A stretch of DNA of 64,000 nt, from contig CAVUKZ010000012.1 in NCBI GenBank assembly GCA_963742205.1, positions 186,001 to 250,000 on the forward strand, given 5' to 3'. The notes below the pieces were generated by a model that searched no databases, was not told the DNA's origin, and saw nothing but the letters and a program-made list of their open reading frames with translations. Shown here in pieces: positions 9,211-17,387 of the stretch. The DNA comes from WHSW01 sp963742205 (GTDB taxonomy: Bacteria; Actinomycetota; Thermoleophilia; Solirubrobacterales; 70-9). Numbering within the stretch: position 1 is the stretch's first letter; the number at the start of each line of letters is the position of its first letter. The translations under genes were made by a program, and so were the position numbers.

Positions 9211-9882
9211 ATGCCTATGTCAATGGGGTCTACGGCCGAAAGGCTGGATAACGTTCAGACAATGAGGCGGAAGGATCAAGCGCGGAGGAGGGCGCAGCTG
9301 GTCGACGCAGCCCGGGCGCTGCTGCTCGAGCACGGGGCGCTCGGCTTGCGGGTCAAGGACATCGCCGCCCGCGCGGGAATCTCGTCCAGCGCGGTCCTCT
9401 ATTACTACCCGGACCTCGACGACCTACTGCTCGAGGTCACCCGCGAGGCGATGAGCCGTTACGCCGAGCGCCGCGCGGAAGCGGTCCGCGGGCTCGCCGA
9501 CCCGGCGCGCCAGCTGCGGGTCGCGATCTCCCTGGGCGTTCCCACCGGGCCCGACGACGAGGACAGTCGCCTGCTCTACGAACTCGACGCGATGACCGGC
9601 GCCAGCAAGCTGTTCGCGACCCTGTCCGCCGCCTTCTTCGACCGCCAGGTGATGCTCTACGAGCGCGTGCTGGAGCGGGGGGTCGATTCGGGCGCCTTCG
9701 AGCTGGGGTCCGATCCGCTCACCGTCGCTCGCGGCCTCGTCGCGCTGGAGGATGGGCTCGGGCTCCAGGTCGTGCTCGGCCACCCGGAGGTCGACGCGGC
9801 AGCCGGAGAGGCGGTGCTGGTTGCCTGGGCGAGCGCGGCGACGGGCGCCGACCTGCGGTCGGTCGATCGCGCCCCGGCCTGA
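9211..9882 (+). CDS. TetR-family transcriptional regulator
   Basis: This 223-residue regulator has an N-terminal TetR helix-turn-helix at about residues 25-70 ('LRVKDIAARAGISSSAVLYY', then 'YPDLDDLL'). The C-terminal helical ligand domain includes 'ALEDGLGLQVVLGH', seen in BetI-like regulators of amine and choline metabolism. The ATG at 9211 was used, but an ATG at 9262 (MRRKDQARRRAQ) is equally plausible and would lengthen the intergenic region. It is divergent from the PotD-like gene and convergent with the potABCD operon, so it probably controls one or both polyamine units. Confidence 0.9.
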   Translation: MPMSMGSTAERLDNVQTMRRKDQARRRAQLVDAARALLLEHGALGLRVKDIAARAGISSSAVLYYYPDLDDLLLEVTREAMSRYAERRAEAVRGLADPARQLRVAISLGVPTGPDDEDSRLLYELDAMTGASKLFATLSAAFFDRQVMLYERVLERGVDSGAFELGSDPLTVARGLVALEDGLGLQVVLGHPEVDAAAGEAVLVAWASAATGADLRSVDRAPA

Positions 9883-9915
9883 GCCCGCGCCCACCCTCGC
9901 CGGTGTGCGGCGGTG

Positions 9916-10773
9916 CTAGGGAGCGGCGGTCGCCTCGGCGGTGAGGCCCTCGGGCTTGGCGCCCCCGGCGCGGCCTCCACCACCGCCGACGTCCTGACTG
10001 AGCTTGTTCGCGAAGTACACCGGGATCACCGAGATCGCGATCACGATCACGGCGACGACGTTGACGATCGGCAGCTGATTGGACCGGAAGAGGTTGTTGT
10101 AGATCCAGATCGGCAGCGTCTCGAGGTCGGCGCCGATCGTGAACCGGGTGACGATGATCTCGTCGAAGGAAAGCGCGAAGGCGAGCAGCGCGCCGGCAAC
10201 CAGCGCGGTGCGCATGCTGGGGAAGGTGACCCGGCGGAAGGTCTGCCACGGATCCGCGCCCAGGTCCGCCGACGCCTCCTCGAGCGAGGTCGAGACGCGC
10301 CGCAGGCGGGCGACGACGTTGTTGTAGACAAGCACGATGCAGAAGGTCGCGTGGCCGACGATGACCGTGAACAGGCTCAGGTCGACGCCGAGGATCTGGG
10401 TGAAGGTGTCGTTGATCGCAAGCCCGGTCACGATCCCGGGCAGTGCGATCGGGATCAGGACCAGGAATGAGATCGTCTCGCGGCCGAAGAAGCGGAAGCG
10501 CGAGACCGCCAGCGAGGCGAGCGTGCCGAGCACGATCGCGATCAGGGTCGCCGCGGTCGCGGCCTTGATCGACGTGACGAACGCGTCACGGGCGCCGGAG
10601 TTGTCGACCGCCTTGCCGAACCAGTCGAGGGTGAGCCCGTCTGGCGGCCACGAAAGCGTCTTGCCCGCGTTGAATGCGTAGATCAGGATCACGAGCAGCG
10701 GGATGTAGATGAACGCCAGCGTCAGGCCGACGCCGATCCGGAGCAGGATCTGTGACCGGTTCGAGAGCCTCAT
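9916..10773 (-). CDS. potC: Polyamine-type ABC transporter permease
   Basis: This 285-residue inner-membrane permease has about six hydrophobic segments and the EAA loop ('ASADLGADPWQTFRRVTFP') with following 'ALLAFALSFDEIIVT', as in PotC. The start overlaps the stop of the PotB gene by four bases, so translation is coupled. It is the last gene of the order potA-potD-potB-potC on the minus strand and ends 33 bases from the convergent TetR gene. It pairs with PotB to form the membrane channel. Confidence 0.92.
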   Translation of the reverse strand: MRLSNRSQILLRIGVGLTLAFIYIPLLVILIYAFNAGKTLSWPPDGLTLDWFGKAVDNSGARDAFVTSIKAATAATLIAIVLGTLASLAVSRFRFFGRETISFLVLIPIALPGIVTGLAINDTFTQILGVDLSLFTVIVGHATFCIVLVYNNVVARLRRVSTSLEEASADLGADPWQTFRRVTFPSMRTALVAGALLAFALSFDEIIVTRFTIGADLETLPIWIYNNLFRSNQLPIVNVVAVIVIAISVIPVYFANKLSQDVGGGGGRAGGAKPEGLTAEATAAP

Positions 10774-11666
10774 AGATGCTCAAACGCCCCGAGTCGCCGA
10801 GCGATTAGCAGGTAGATGATCATCACCACTACGGGGACCATCACGAATGCCGAGGCCAGGGGCTGGTTGTTGACGATGTTCGAGTAGACGACGTTGCCGA
10901 TGAACTGGTTGTTGGAGACAAGCGCCGGCGTGATGTAGTCGCCGAGGGTGAGCGAGAAGGTGAAGATCGATCCGGCGACGACGGCCGGGAAGGCGAGCGG
11001 CAGGATCACTCGCCTGAACGTCGTCCAGGGCGACGCCCCGAGGTCCTCCGAGGCGCTGATCACCGAGTCCGGGATCCGCTCCAGCCCGGCGTAGATCGGG
11101 ATGATCATGAACGGCAGCCACAGGTAGCTCATCACCAGCCAGACCGCGACGTTTCCGTATCCGGGCCCGTTGATCCCGAAGGGGTCGAGGACCTCGTTGA
11201 GGATCCCGCCGGAGGACAGGATCGTGCGCCAGGCGTAGACCTTGACCAGGTAGCTCGACCACAGTGGCAGGAGGACGGCGACGACCAGCACCGCCTTCAT
11301 CCGGTTGCTCGCGACCTTTGCCATGTAGAAGGCGATCGGGAAGGCGAGCAGCGCGTCGGTCACCGTGACCAGCGCCGCGATCGCGATCGTCCTTCCCGCG
11401 ATCGTGCGATAGACCGGCTCCTCGACGATCGTCTGGAAGTTGTCGATCGTGAAGTTCCGCTCGATCTCGCCGCTGAGAGCGTTGACCCCCCAGAACGCGG
11501 TGATCAGGATGATCACCAGCGAGCCGAGGTAGCCGATGACCAGCCAGCCGATCGGGCCGGCCAGCAGCGTCCCGACCTGCAGCCGCGGGCGGCCGTGGAA
11601 GAGGCCGGCGAGCCTGCGGCCCACCGACCTCTTCGGTGCCGGCGTGGTTACGCCAGCGGCCTCCAC
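10770..11666 (-). CDS. potB: Polyamine-type ABC transporter permease
   Basis: This 298-residue membrane permease has a cytoplasmic N-terminal extension and six hydrophobic segments. Its EAA loop, 'ASEDLGASPWTTFRRVILPL', is followed by 'FTFSLTLGDYITPALV', a PotB-like pattern. A GTG start at 11666 lies 10 bases after the PotD stop. Its stop overlaps the PotC start. It should form a heterodimer with PotC energised by the PotA encoded at the head of the operon. Confidence 0.92.
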   Translation of the reverse strand: MEAAGVTTPAPKRSVGRRLAGLFHGRPRLQVGTLLAGPIGWLVIGYLGSLVIILITAFWGVNALSGEIERNFTIDNFQTIVEEPVYRTIAGRTIAIAALVTVTDALLAFPIAFYMAKVASNRMKAVLVVAVLLPLWSSYLVKVYAWRTILSSGGILNEVLDPFGINGPGYGNVAVWLVMSYLWLPFMIIPIYAGLERIPDSVISASEDLGASPWTTFRRVILPLAFPAVVAGSIFTFSLTLGDYITPALVSNNQFIGNVVYSNIVNNQPLASAFVMVPVVVMIIYLLIARRLGAFEHL

Positions 11667-11676
11667 GACCTAGCGA

Positions 11677-12927
11677 CTACCCCTTGATCTCGGTCCAGGC
11701 CGAGACCCAGTCGTTGTAGTCCATGCACACCTCGCCACGGTCGTCGCCACAATCGGCGAGCGGCGTGTTCCAGTAGTAGACGCGCTTCCAAAACGCCGGG
11801 TTGTCGGCGTTGTAGAGCTCGCAGTGGTTGGGAGCCCCGAAGTACGCGGGATCCAGGGTCTTGAACTCCGCGCACGACTTGCTCTGGGCCGGCGCCTCGC
11901 CGAACCAGGCCGCGACCTTGGCGTTCGCCTCCGGACTGATGATGTGGTTCATCCACAGGTACATGCAGTTCGGATGCGCCGCCTCGTTGCTGATCATCCA
12001 GGTGTCCGACCACCCGGTAGCGTCCTCCTCCGGGAGGAAGCCGCCTGAGGCCGGGGTCGAGGCGACGGGGTCGCCCTCGCCCTTCAGCGTGAAGTACTGG
12101 TACTGCCAGGTCGTTCCGACGTCGACGTCGCCGTTCGCGAACGACGAGATCTGCTTCGCGAAATCGCTCCAGTACTCGCCGACGTTCGGCCGCTGTTGCT
12201 TGAGCAGGTCGACCGCGGCATTGAACTGATCCTCGTCGAGCTCGTACGGGTTGTCGATCCCGAGGTCCGGCTGGTGAGCCTTCAGGTACAGCGCTGCGTC
12301 CGCGATGTAGATCGGGTCGTCGTAGACACTGAGCTTGCCCTTGTACTTCGCCGCTTCGGTCGGATCCAGGAGTGGCGCCCAGGTCGAGCCGTCGATGTCG
12401 GGCGCGGCGTCCGTGTTCCACGTCAGCACGTTCGCCCCGCGGCCGTGCGGGATGCCGTAATTGACGCCGTCGAACGTGTTGTACGGCTGATCCTTCAGGT
12501 CGTCGAAGACCGTCGCGTAGTTCGGCACCAGGTCCGTGTTGACCGGGGCGACGTCGCCGCCCTCCACCAGGCGCGCGGTCGCGTTGCCCGACGCCGAGAC
12601 GCCGTCGTACTGGCCGGTCCGCATCAGCTCGACCATCTCGTCGGAGGTGCCGGCGACCTTGAAGTTCACGTCGCAGCCGGACTCCTTCTCGAAGTCGGTG
12701 ACCCAGTCGACCTTCGGGTCGGTCGACCCGTCCTCGGCGTAGCCGGCCCACCCGATCAGGTCGACTTCGCCCTCGGGCTCGCCGAGCTCCTGGGGCGCGT
12801 CGCTTTCGCTGCTTGCCGAATCGTCGCTGCTGCCGCAGCCGGCGGCGAACGCGAGCACGAACACGAGCAGCCCCGCGATCACCAGCCAGGCGACCTTGGC
12901 GGGACTTCCTCCCTTACTGCGCATCAC
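11677..12927 (-). CDS. potD: Polyamine-type ABC transporter substrate-binding lipoprotein
   Basis: This 416-residue binding protein has a lipoprotein signal ending in 'FAAGC' near residue 31, followed by a serine/aspartate-rich linker. The mature protein has PotD-type features: 'VDLIGWAGYAEDG', 'GVNYGIPHGRGANVLTWN' and 'LWMNHIISPEANAKVAAWFG'. Cysteines late in the protein may form a disulfide outside the cell. Its start overlaps the 3' end of the potA gene by 14 bases. It is the dedicated ligand receptor of the complete potA-D-B-C operon. It is clearly a diverged paralogue of the other two PotD-like proteins in this window, so ligands may differ. Confidence 0.91.
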   Translation of the reverse strand: MMRSKGGSPAKVAWLVIAGLLVFVLAFAAGCGSSDDSASSESDAPQELGEPEGEVDLIGWAGYAEDGSTDPKVDWVTDFEKESGCDVNFKVAGTSDEMVELMRTGQYDGVSASGNATARLVEGGDVAPVNTDLVPNYATVFDDLKDQPYNTFDGVNYGIPHGRGANVLTWNTDAAPDIDGSTWAPLLDPTEAAKYKGKLSVYDDPIYIADAALYLKAHQPDLGIDNPYELDEDQFNAAVDLLKQQRPNVGEYWSDFAKQISSFANGDVDVGTTWQYQYFTLKGEGDPVASTPASGGFLPEEDATGWSDTWMISNEAAHPNCMYLWMNHIISPEANAKVAAWFGEAPAQSKSCAEFKTLDPAYFGAPNHCELYNADNPAFWKRVYYWNTPLADCGDDRGEVCMDYNDWVSAWTEIKG

Positions 12928-14014
12928 TGTCTCCCCTCGTTACCGCGGCCTGGACCGCGACCGTGTGTTCCGGCCGCCATCCGACGACCACCTCCCGCCC
13001 GATCTGCTCGAGCGCCTCGGCTGAGGACGTCTCGAGGTTCTGGCGGACGACTTGAAGCTCTCCCCCGGAATCGAGCGCGACCAGGTAGCGGGTGATCATC
13101 CCCGCGTAGGCGACGTCGACGATCCGGCCGCGCTCGGTCGTCAGGCCCGCGGTGTCCTCGCCGTCCTCCACCAGCCGCACCTTCTCGGGCCTGATCGTGA
13201 ACGTTCGCCCGTTCCGCTCGAGCGTGTTCGAGACGCCGACGAAGGCGGCGACGAACGGGGTGGCGGGCGCCTCGTAGACCTCGGCCGGCTCGCCGACCTG
13301 CTCGATCCGGCCGTCGTTGAAGACCGCGATCCGGTCCGACATCGTCAGCGCCTCCTCCTGGTCGTGGGTGACGTAGACGAAGGTGATCTGGACCTCGTGC
13401 TGGATCTGCTTCAGCTCGACCTGCATCTGCTCGCGCAGCTTCAGGTCGAGCGCGCCGAGCGGCTCGTCGAGGAGCAGGACCCGCGGCCGGTTGACGATCG
13501 AGCGCGCGAGCGCGACCCGCTGGCGCTGGCCGCCGGAGAGCTCCGAAGGCTTGCGGTCCCCGTAGCCGGACAGGCGAACCATCTCGAGCGCCTCGTCGCG
13601 GCGCCGGGCGCGCTCGTCCTTGGCGACCTTCTTGACCCGCATCCCGTATTCGACGTTCTCGCCCACGGTCATGTGCGGGAACAGGGCGTAGTCCTGGAAG
13701 ACGGTGTTGACCTCGCGGTCGTAGGCCGGGAGGTCGCCGACGTCGCGGCCGGCGAGCTCGACCGTGCCCGCGTCGGGGAGCTCGAAACCCGCGATCATCC
13801 GCAGCGTCGTCGTCTTGCCCGAGCCCGAGGGGCCGAGCATGGTGAAGAACTCGCCGCGAGCGATCTCGAGGTCGATCCCAGCGACCGCGACGACGTCGCC
13901 GTAGGTCTTGCGCACTCCGCGCAGCCGGATATCGGGGGCCGTGCTCGGCTCGCCCGCCCCCAGCTGCCCCGACGCCGTCGTCGGAGTGCTCAAACCGTCC
14001 TCCCATGCGCGCAC
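12914..14014 (-). CDS. potA: Polyamine-type ABC transporter ATP-binding protein
   Basis: This ATPase is the first gene of the minus-strand potA-D-B-C operon. Walker A is at residues 61-69 (GPSGSGKTT), followed by 'ELSGGQRQRVALARS', 'LLLDEPLGALD' and the switch histidine in 'YVTHDQEEAL'. The C-terminal third is TOBE-like. The GTG at 14014 gives a non-conserved N-terminal extension of about 25 residues; a TTG at 13993 is an alternative start. Compared with the other PotA (2583-3650), the core is similar, but the regulatory domain is diverged, which fits separate regulation of two importers. Confidence 0.92.
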   Translation of the reverse strand: MRAWEDGLSTPTTASGQLGAGEPSTAPDIRLRGVRKTYGDVVAVAGIDLEIARGEFFTMLGPSGSGKTTTLRMIAGFELPDAGTVELAGRDVGDLPAYDREVNTVFQDYALFPHMTVGENVEYGMRVKKVAKDERARRRDEALEMVRLSGYGDRKPSELSGGQRQRVALARSIVNRPRVLLLDEPLGALDLKLREQMQVELKQIQHEVQITFVYVTHDQEEALTMSDRIAVFNDGRIEQVGEPAEVYEAPATPFVAAFVGVSNTLERNGRTFTIRPEKVRLVEDGEDTAGLTTERGRIVDVAYAGMITRYLVALDSGGELQVVRQNLETSSAEALEQIGREVVVGWRPEHTVAVQAAVTRGDSDAQ

Positions 14015-14066
14015 ACGCGGCTCGTTACCAAGCCTGGTGACGTTATCTCATCGGCGGGACCGCTCC

Positions 14067-14381
14067 CTAAAAGATTGCGCGGAGCAGCGCGGTGACCACG
14101 GCGGCGATACCCACCGCGGGAAGCGTGCCGGCCCCGGCGCGGAGCGCGACCGCGCAGGCGCCGACGCCGAGCACCCGGGCGTCGACGTCGAGCGAGCCGC
14201 CCTCCGGAGCGCCCACGGTCTCGACCACGATCAACGCGGCGAGCAGTGCGGGGGCGACGAGGGAGATCACTCCCTGGAACGGCCGGGGCAGATCACGACC
14301 CCCGAGCACCACGGGGCCCGACGCGCGGATCAGCGCGGTGGTCACGGTGAGCACCGCGATCGTGATCCAGACATCGGTCAT
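14067..14381 (-). CDS. azlD: AzlD-type small subunit of branched-chain amino acid exporter
   Basis: This 104-residue protein has three or four hydrophobic segments and the AzlD motif 'ALIRASGPVVLGGRDLP', followed by 'LVAPALLAALIVVE'. AzlD works with AzlC in export of branched-chain amino acids or their analogues across the membrane. The ATG at 14381 overlaps the TGA of azlC by four bases. The longer upstream frame is only a shadow of azlC. It ends 52 bases before the start of potA on the same strand. Confidence 0.88.
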   Translation of the reverse strand: MTDVWITIAVLTVTTALIRASGPVVLGGRDLPRPFQGVISLVAPALLAALIVVETVGAPEGGSLDVDARVLGVGACAVALRAGAGTLPAVGIAAVVTALLRAIF

Positions 14382-15121
14382 CCGCGCTCCTTCCCGCCGC
14401 CGCCGCGCAGGCCGAGGAAGGCGGCGCAGGTGGCCGCGATCACCGGCACGCCCGCGGGGGTGAAGGGGATGAGCACGAAGGCGATCAGGGCGCCGAGCGC
14501 GGCGACCACGGCCGGCAGCCCGGGGCGCAGCTCGCCCTCGACGAGGATGCAGAGAAAGAAGGCGGGGAAGAGCACGTCCAGCCCCAGCGCGGCGGGATCG
14601 CCGATCAGGCCTCCGGCGAGGACGCCGATCACCGTCCCGCCGACCCAGCACGGGTACGACGGGATGGTCGCCCCCATCATGAACCAGGGATCGAAATGTC
14701 CGCCGCCGCGGCTGGCGGCCGCCCAGGAGAAGTCGATCATCGCCTGACCCGTGGCCGCCCGGCGCCACGCGTTGCCTCCCAGCGACGGAGCGAGCGCGAT
14801 CCCCATCGGGACGTAGCGCAGGTTGAGCAGGACACCGGGGATGATCGCCGCGAGCGCGCCGCCGCCCGCTCCGAGCACGGCCGTGGACGCGAACTGGGCC
14901 GAGCCGGCGAAGACGAGCACCGACATCACGATCGGCGCGACCTTCCCCATGATCGGCGCGGCGAGTACGCCGAAGGAGATCGAGAGCACGAGGGCGGCGA
15001 CCGCGTAGGGGATCCCGATCCGCAGGCCCATGCGCAGGCGCTCGCGCGGCGGCAGGCTCAGATGCTCGAGGTTGCGAGCCTCGCTCTCGGGCGACTCGGT
15101 TGAAGGCCCCTGCAACGACAC
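14378..15121 (-). CDS. azlC: AzlC-type large subunit of branched-chain amino acid exporter
   Basis: This membrane protein has the AzlC pattern: an early hydrophobic segment 'PYAVAALVLSISFGVLA', then 'AGSAQFASTAVL' and 'LNLRYVPMGIALAP'. These segments are characteristic of the YgaZ/AzlC family. Together with AzlD it should form an amino acid exporter. The start is unsure. The open frame runs to 15148, but that end lies inside a perfect terminator hairpin (15119-15145). GTG at 15121 and ATG at 15031 are the realistic starts, and 15121 keeps a short cytoplasmic N-terminus as in relatives. Confidence 0.85.
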   Translation of the reverse strand: MSLQGPSTESPESEARNLEHLSLPPRERLRMGLRIGIPYAVAALVLSISFGVLAAPIMGKVAPIVMSVLVFAGSAQFASTAVLGAGGGALAAIIPGVLLNLRYVPMGIALAPSLGGNAWRRAATGQAMIDFSWAAASRGGGHFDPWFMMGATIPSYPCWVGGTVIGVLAGGLIGDPAALGLDVLFPAFFLCILVEGELRPGLPAVVAALGALIAFVLIPFTPAGVPVIAATCAAFLGLRGGGGKERG

Positions 15122-15145
15122 GGCCCGCCATTTTGGCGGGCCGTG
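15119..15145. terminator. Perfect 12-bp hairpin terminator
   Basis: A 12-bp perfect inverted repeat with a TTT loop (cacggcccgcca/tggcgggccgtg) begins 31 bases beyond the stop of the NlpC/P60 gene on the minus strand. It is well placed to end that transcript before azlC. No long T-run follows on either strand, but the stem is strong. Confidence 0.7.
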
Positions 15146-15176
15146 CACAGAGGACGTATGCGAGTTTCTTTTCGGC

Positions 15177-15767
15177 TTAGAAGCCCGCCGGATGCCGGGC
15201 GACGTAGCCGCTAGAGGAGCGCATCTCCTTGCTCCATCCAGGTCCGTCGCCAGTCGTCATCGAGGTGTCGAGCCGCAGGCCTGCGATCACCGCGTAGATG
15301 TGGCCCTCGTTGGCATAGGTCGTGATCCACGCGCCCTTGCCGCCCTTCTCCCAGTTCATGAACGAACCGGAGGGCATCGAGGCGTCGAGCAGACCGGCTC
15401 CGGTGAGCGCGTAGCTCACTGAGCCGGAGCAGTCGTAGCACGTGTCGCGACGGCGCCCGTGGCCGCCGCCCATGCAATACGGCTTGCCCTTGACGATCTG
15501 GTTCGCCGCGTCGATCGCGCGCTTCACCTTGTTCGGCGCGCTTGCCGGTGCGATCGCAAAGCCGTCTTTGAGCTTTGCCTTCGGGCCGACCGTGGTCTGG
15601 CCCGTGGTGGGGGGCGTCGTGCCCTCGCCGCCCATCCCGACTCCACCGCTGCCCTCGCCGTCCTGGGCGATGGCCATCGAGGGGAGGGCGATCAGCGCCG
15701 CTGCCGTGGCGAGTCCGAGCGCGGCGCTCAGTTTCCTTTTCGGCCTCGCACTACTGGTGTAGGTCAA
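15177..15767 (-). CDS. Secreted NlpC/P60-type cell-wall hydrolase
   Basis: This 196-residue secreted protein has a signal peptide (basic 'RPKRK' then a hydrophobic run ending 'MAIAQ') and a Gly/Thr-rich linker. A compact NlpC/P60-like domain follows, with the nucleophile Cys in 'YDCSGSVSYAL' and the partner His in 'EGHIYAVIAGLRLD'. Such enzymes cut peptide bonds in peptidoglycan stems. The TTG start at 15767 has a good ribosome site (AAGGAG, eight bases upstream). Directly upstream lies a c-di-AMP riboswitch, a class known in actinobacteria to control cell-wall hydrolase genes. The domain is shorter than usual, so activity is inferred. Confidence 0.85.
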   Translation of the reverse strand: MTYTSSARPKRKLSAALGLATAAALIALPSMAIAQDGEGSGGVGMGGEGTTPPTTGQTTVGPKAKLKDGFAIAPASAPNKVKRAIDAANQIVKGKPYCMGGGHGRRRDTCYDCSGSVSYALTGAGLLDASMPSGSFMNWEKGGKGAWITTYANEGHIYAVIAGLRLDTSMTTGDGPGWSKEMRSSSGYVARHPAGF

Positions 15768-15784
15768 CTCACGGTCTCCTTCGT

Positions 15785-15905
15785 CGGCCTACGGGGTTAG
15801 CTGACGGGCTGGCGCTGAAAGAGCCTGCGCCCCCGCCGCGAACGGCGAGTTAGCCCCAAACGTCTGGTTCCCCCGTTTCCGACCCCACCGTTTGGATGGA
15901 GGCCG
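15785..15905 (-). promoter_or_regulatory. c-di-AMP (ydaO-yuaA class) riboswitch
   Basis: Read on the minus strand, this leader holds the hallmark 3' core 'cgtcagctaaccccgtaggc' (15788-15807) of the ydaO-yuaA riboswitch. Upstream it has the conserved 'cgggggaacca' block (about 15865-15876), separated by GC-rich stems. The element ends a few bases before the ribosome site and TTG start of the NlpC/P60 gene. In known members c-di-AMP binding switches expression off. In actinobacteria the class commonly precedes resuscitation factors and cell-wall hydrolases. Identification rests on motif match and context, not a covariance model. Confidence 0.85.
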
Positions 15906-15984
15906 GAATTCGGCTTTACCGGTTATCGAGTTGCGGCACAGTACACAATTCGACAACGGATTGCAAAGACCTGCTCATGATCAA

Positions 15985-15998
15985 GTGTTAATTAACAC
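15985..15998. promoter_or_regulatory. Perfect 14-bp palindrome in AT-rich intergenic region
   Basis: The sequence gtgttaattaacac is its own reverse complement and sits in the most AT-rich stretch of the window, between the divergent riboswitch leader and the gene at 16091. It is a likely binding site for a dimeric regulator or nucleoid protein. Confidence 0.5.
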
Positions 15999-16054
15999 AT
16001 AAAACGCAAATGGAAGCCTAAGAAACCCTTGTTCATGCGGCTCGCCCTCGCACT

Positions 16055-16072
16055 TAGTTGTCAGCGCAACTA
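16055..16072. promoter_or_regulatory. Inverted repeat TAGTTG-N6-CAACTA before the gene at 16091
   Basis: A perfect 6-bp inverted repeat with a 6-base spacer ends 18 bases before the ATG at 16091. It would overlap the core promoter or the transcript start of that gene, the expected place for an operator. Confidence 0.45.
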
Positions 16073-16090
16073 TCTTGTAAACTGAAGGGT

Positions 16091-16471
16091 ATGCCGATTT
16101 GGGTGCTCGATACGGAAACCAAGGGGACCGGAGCCGAGATGGTGCCGCTCGACAAGCTCCAGGAGCGCAGACGAGCCAAGCGCTCCGCGAAGCCGGTTAC
16201 GGTCATCCGGCGCGGCGATCCGCACGCCGGGGCGCCCGCGCCGCAGCCGCTCGCCGAGCCCGAGCAGCCGCGGAGATTCCGGGTCACGAGCGTCCTGTCG
16301 GGCCGGACGGTCGCCGATGACGCCGGGGCACGGGAGGTAGTCGAGGCGATGCGAGCGAGCCGCAGCATCGCCGACCTGCGCGTGGATGTCTGGGATCCCC
16401 GCGCCGAGGGGTGGCGCCCGCTGAGCCTGCGCGAGCGCAACGCGCTGTGGGCATTCCGAGACCGCGGCTGA
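16091..16471 (+). CDS. Conserved hypothetical protein (MPIWVLDTETKGTGAEMVPL N-terminus)
   Basis: This 126-residue soluble protein starts with ATG at 16091, preceded by 'gaaggg'. A longer TTG-started frame is less likely. The N-terminus 'WVLDTETKGTGAEMVPLDK' resembles the first motif of DEDD exonucleases (DxE-T), but the rest of that fold is absent. A basic linker (ERRRAKRSAKPV) follows, then a short alpha/beta region ending in 'WRPLSLRERNALWAFRDRG'. I do not recognise the function. It stands alone, convergent with an anti-sigma gene, and is preceded by two palindromic sites in an AT-rich gap (15906-16090), which suggests tight regulation. Confidence 0.75.
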   Translation: MPIWVLDTETKGTGAEMVPLDKLQERRRAKRSAKPVTVIRRGDPHAGAPAPQPLAEPEQPRRFRVTSVLSGRTVADDAGAREVVEAMRASRSIADLRVDVWDPRAEGWRPLSLRERNALWAFRDRG

Positions 16472-16481
16472 GTCGCCCGGG

Positions 16482-17387
16482 CTAGAGCCAGAGGCGGGCG
16501 GTGAACGCCCCCTCGGAGACCAGGTACTCCAGCCGCCAGGACCGCTGGCGCGCGATCCAGATCCCGGAGGGGTCGCCGTCGTCCGGCGTCGCATAGCCGG
16601 CGAGGGTGTGATCGAAGCCCTCGCCGCGGTCGGCGATCTCGCAGACGAAGCGCCCGTCGACCGCGCCGATCCGCACCTGCGCAATCCCGCCGCCGTGGTC
16701 GCCGGCGTTGGCGGCGATCTCGGTCGCGGCCACCAGCATGTCGAGCACCTTGACCGACGGCACCTCGGCCGCCGCCAGCTCGGCCGCAAGGCTCTCGCGC
16801 AGGGTCTCGAGGTCGCCGCCCGTCGCGATCGGGTGCAGGTCCTCGATCGGCTCGGCGGCAGGCGTCAGCCGACGCAGCGTCTCCGCGGGCTCCTCAAAGC
16901 TCGCGCTCGCCCGCCAGTCGTCGGTGAGCACGTCCGAGTGGGTGTTGAAGACTCCCTCGAGGACGACGTCCGGGGTCGCGCGAGCGTCGTAGGTGCAGAC
17001 GATCCAGGTCGGCAACGCAGCACTCGCGTGGGTGACCATCGCCTCGTAGGCGATCCACTCGTTCCACTCGGTCGACGTCGGCCCGTACTGGACCTCGGCG
17101 ATCAGCCGCACCGACCGGTGGTGCTCCAGGAGCTCACGGAGCATCCCGTAGTAGGCGGCGACCGTGCGGGCCGGGCGGGTGTAAAGCGACGTGACGTCGA
17201 CGAAGGTCGCTTGCTCGGCGTCGCCCCCGAGCGCTTCGCGGATCGTCCCCAGTCGGTCGCGCAGGTTCGCGACCACGATCCCGTCACCGGCGTCGAGACC
17301 CTGCCTGAGAAAGTCGACCGTCCGATCGACGTACGCGGCGTCGTCGTCGTAGACGAAGGCGGTGTGGCGCGCCTGACTCACGTCCAC
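16482..17387 (-). CDS. MEDS-domain anti-sigma histidine-kinase-like protein
   Basis: This 301-residue protein has an N-terminal MEDS (DcmR-like) sensory domain at about residues 5-160 ('HTAFVYDDDAAYVDRTVDFL', 'GDGIVVANLRD'). A C-terminal HATPase domain of the RsbW anti-sigma type follows, with an N-box-like 'LVAATEIAANAGDHGG' and a G1-like 'EIADRGEGFD'. Such proteins bind and hold a sigma factor until a signal or an antagonist releases it. Its start overlaps the 3' end of a sigma factor gene by ten bases, so the two are co-translated and are probably a cognate pair. The N-box has Gly-Asp-His-Gly where RsbW proteins usually have a variable residue plus His-Gly, so kinase activity is plausible. 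Confidence 0.86.
   Translation of the reverse strand: MDVSQARHTAFVYDDDAAYVDRTVDFLRQGLDAGDGIVVANLRDRLGTIREALGGDAEQATFVDVTSLYTRPARTVAAYYGMLRELLEHHRSVRLIAEVQYGPTSTEWNEWIAYEAMVTHASAALPTWIVCTYDARATPDVVLEGVFNTHSDVLTDDWRASASFEEPAETLRRLTPAAEPIEDLHPIATGGDLETLRESLAAELAAAEVPSVKVLDMLVAATEIAANAGDHGGGIAQVRIGAVDGRFVCEIADRGEGFDHTLAGYATPDDGDPSGIWIARQRSWRLEYLVSEGAFTARLWL

Noticed and set aside
15122..15148. AzlC start at 15148
   Set aside because: The added residues are encoded by a perfect terminator hairpin, so the start is further downstream.
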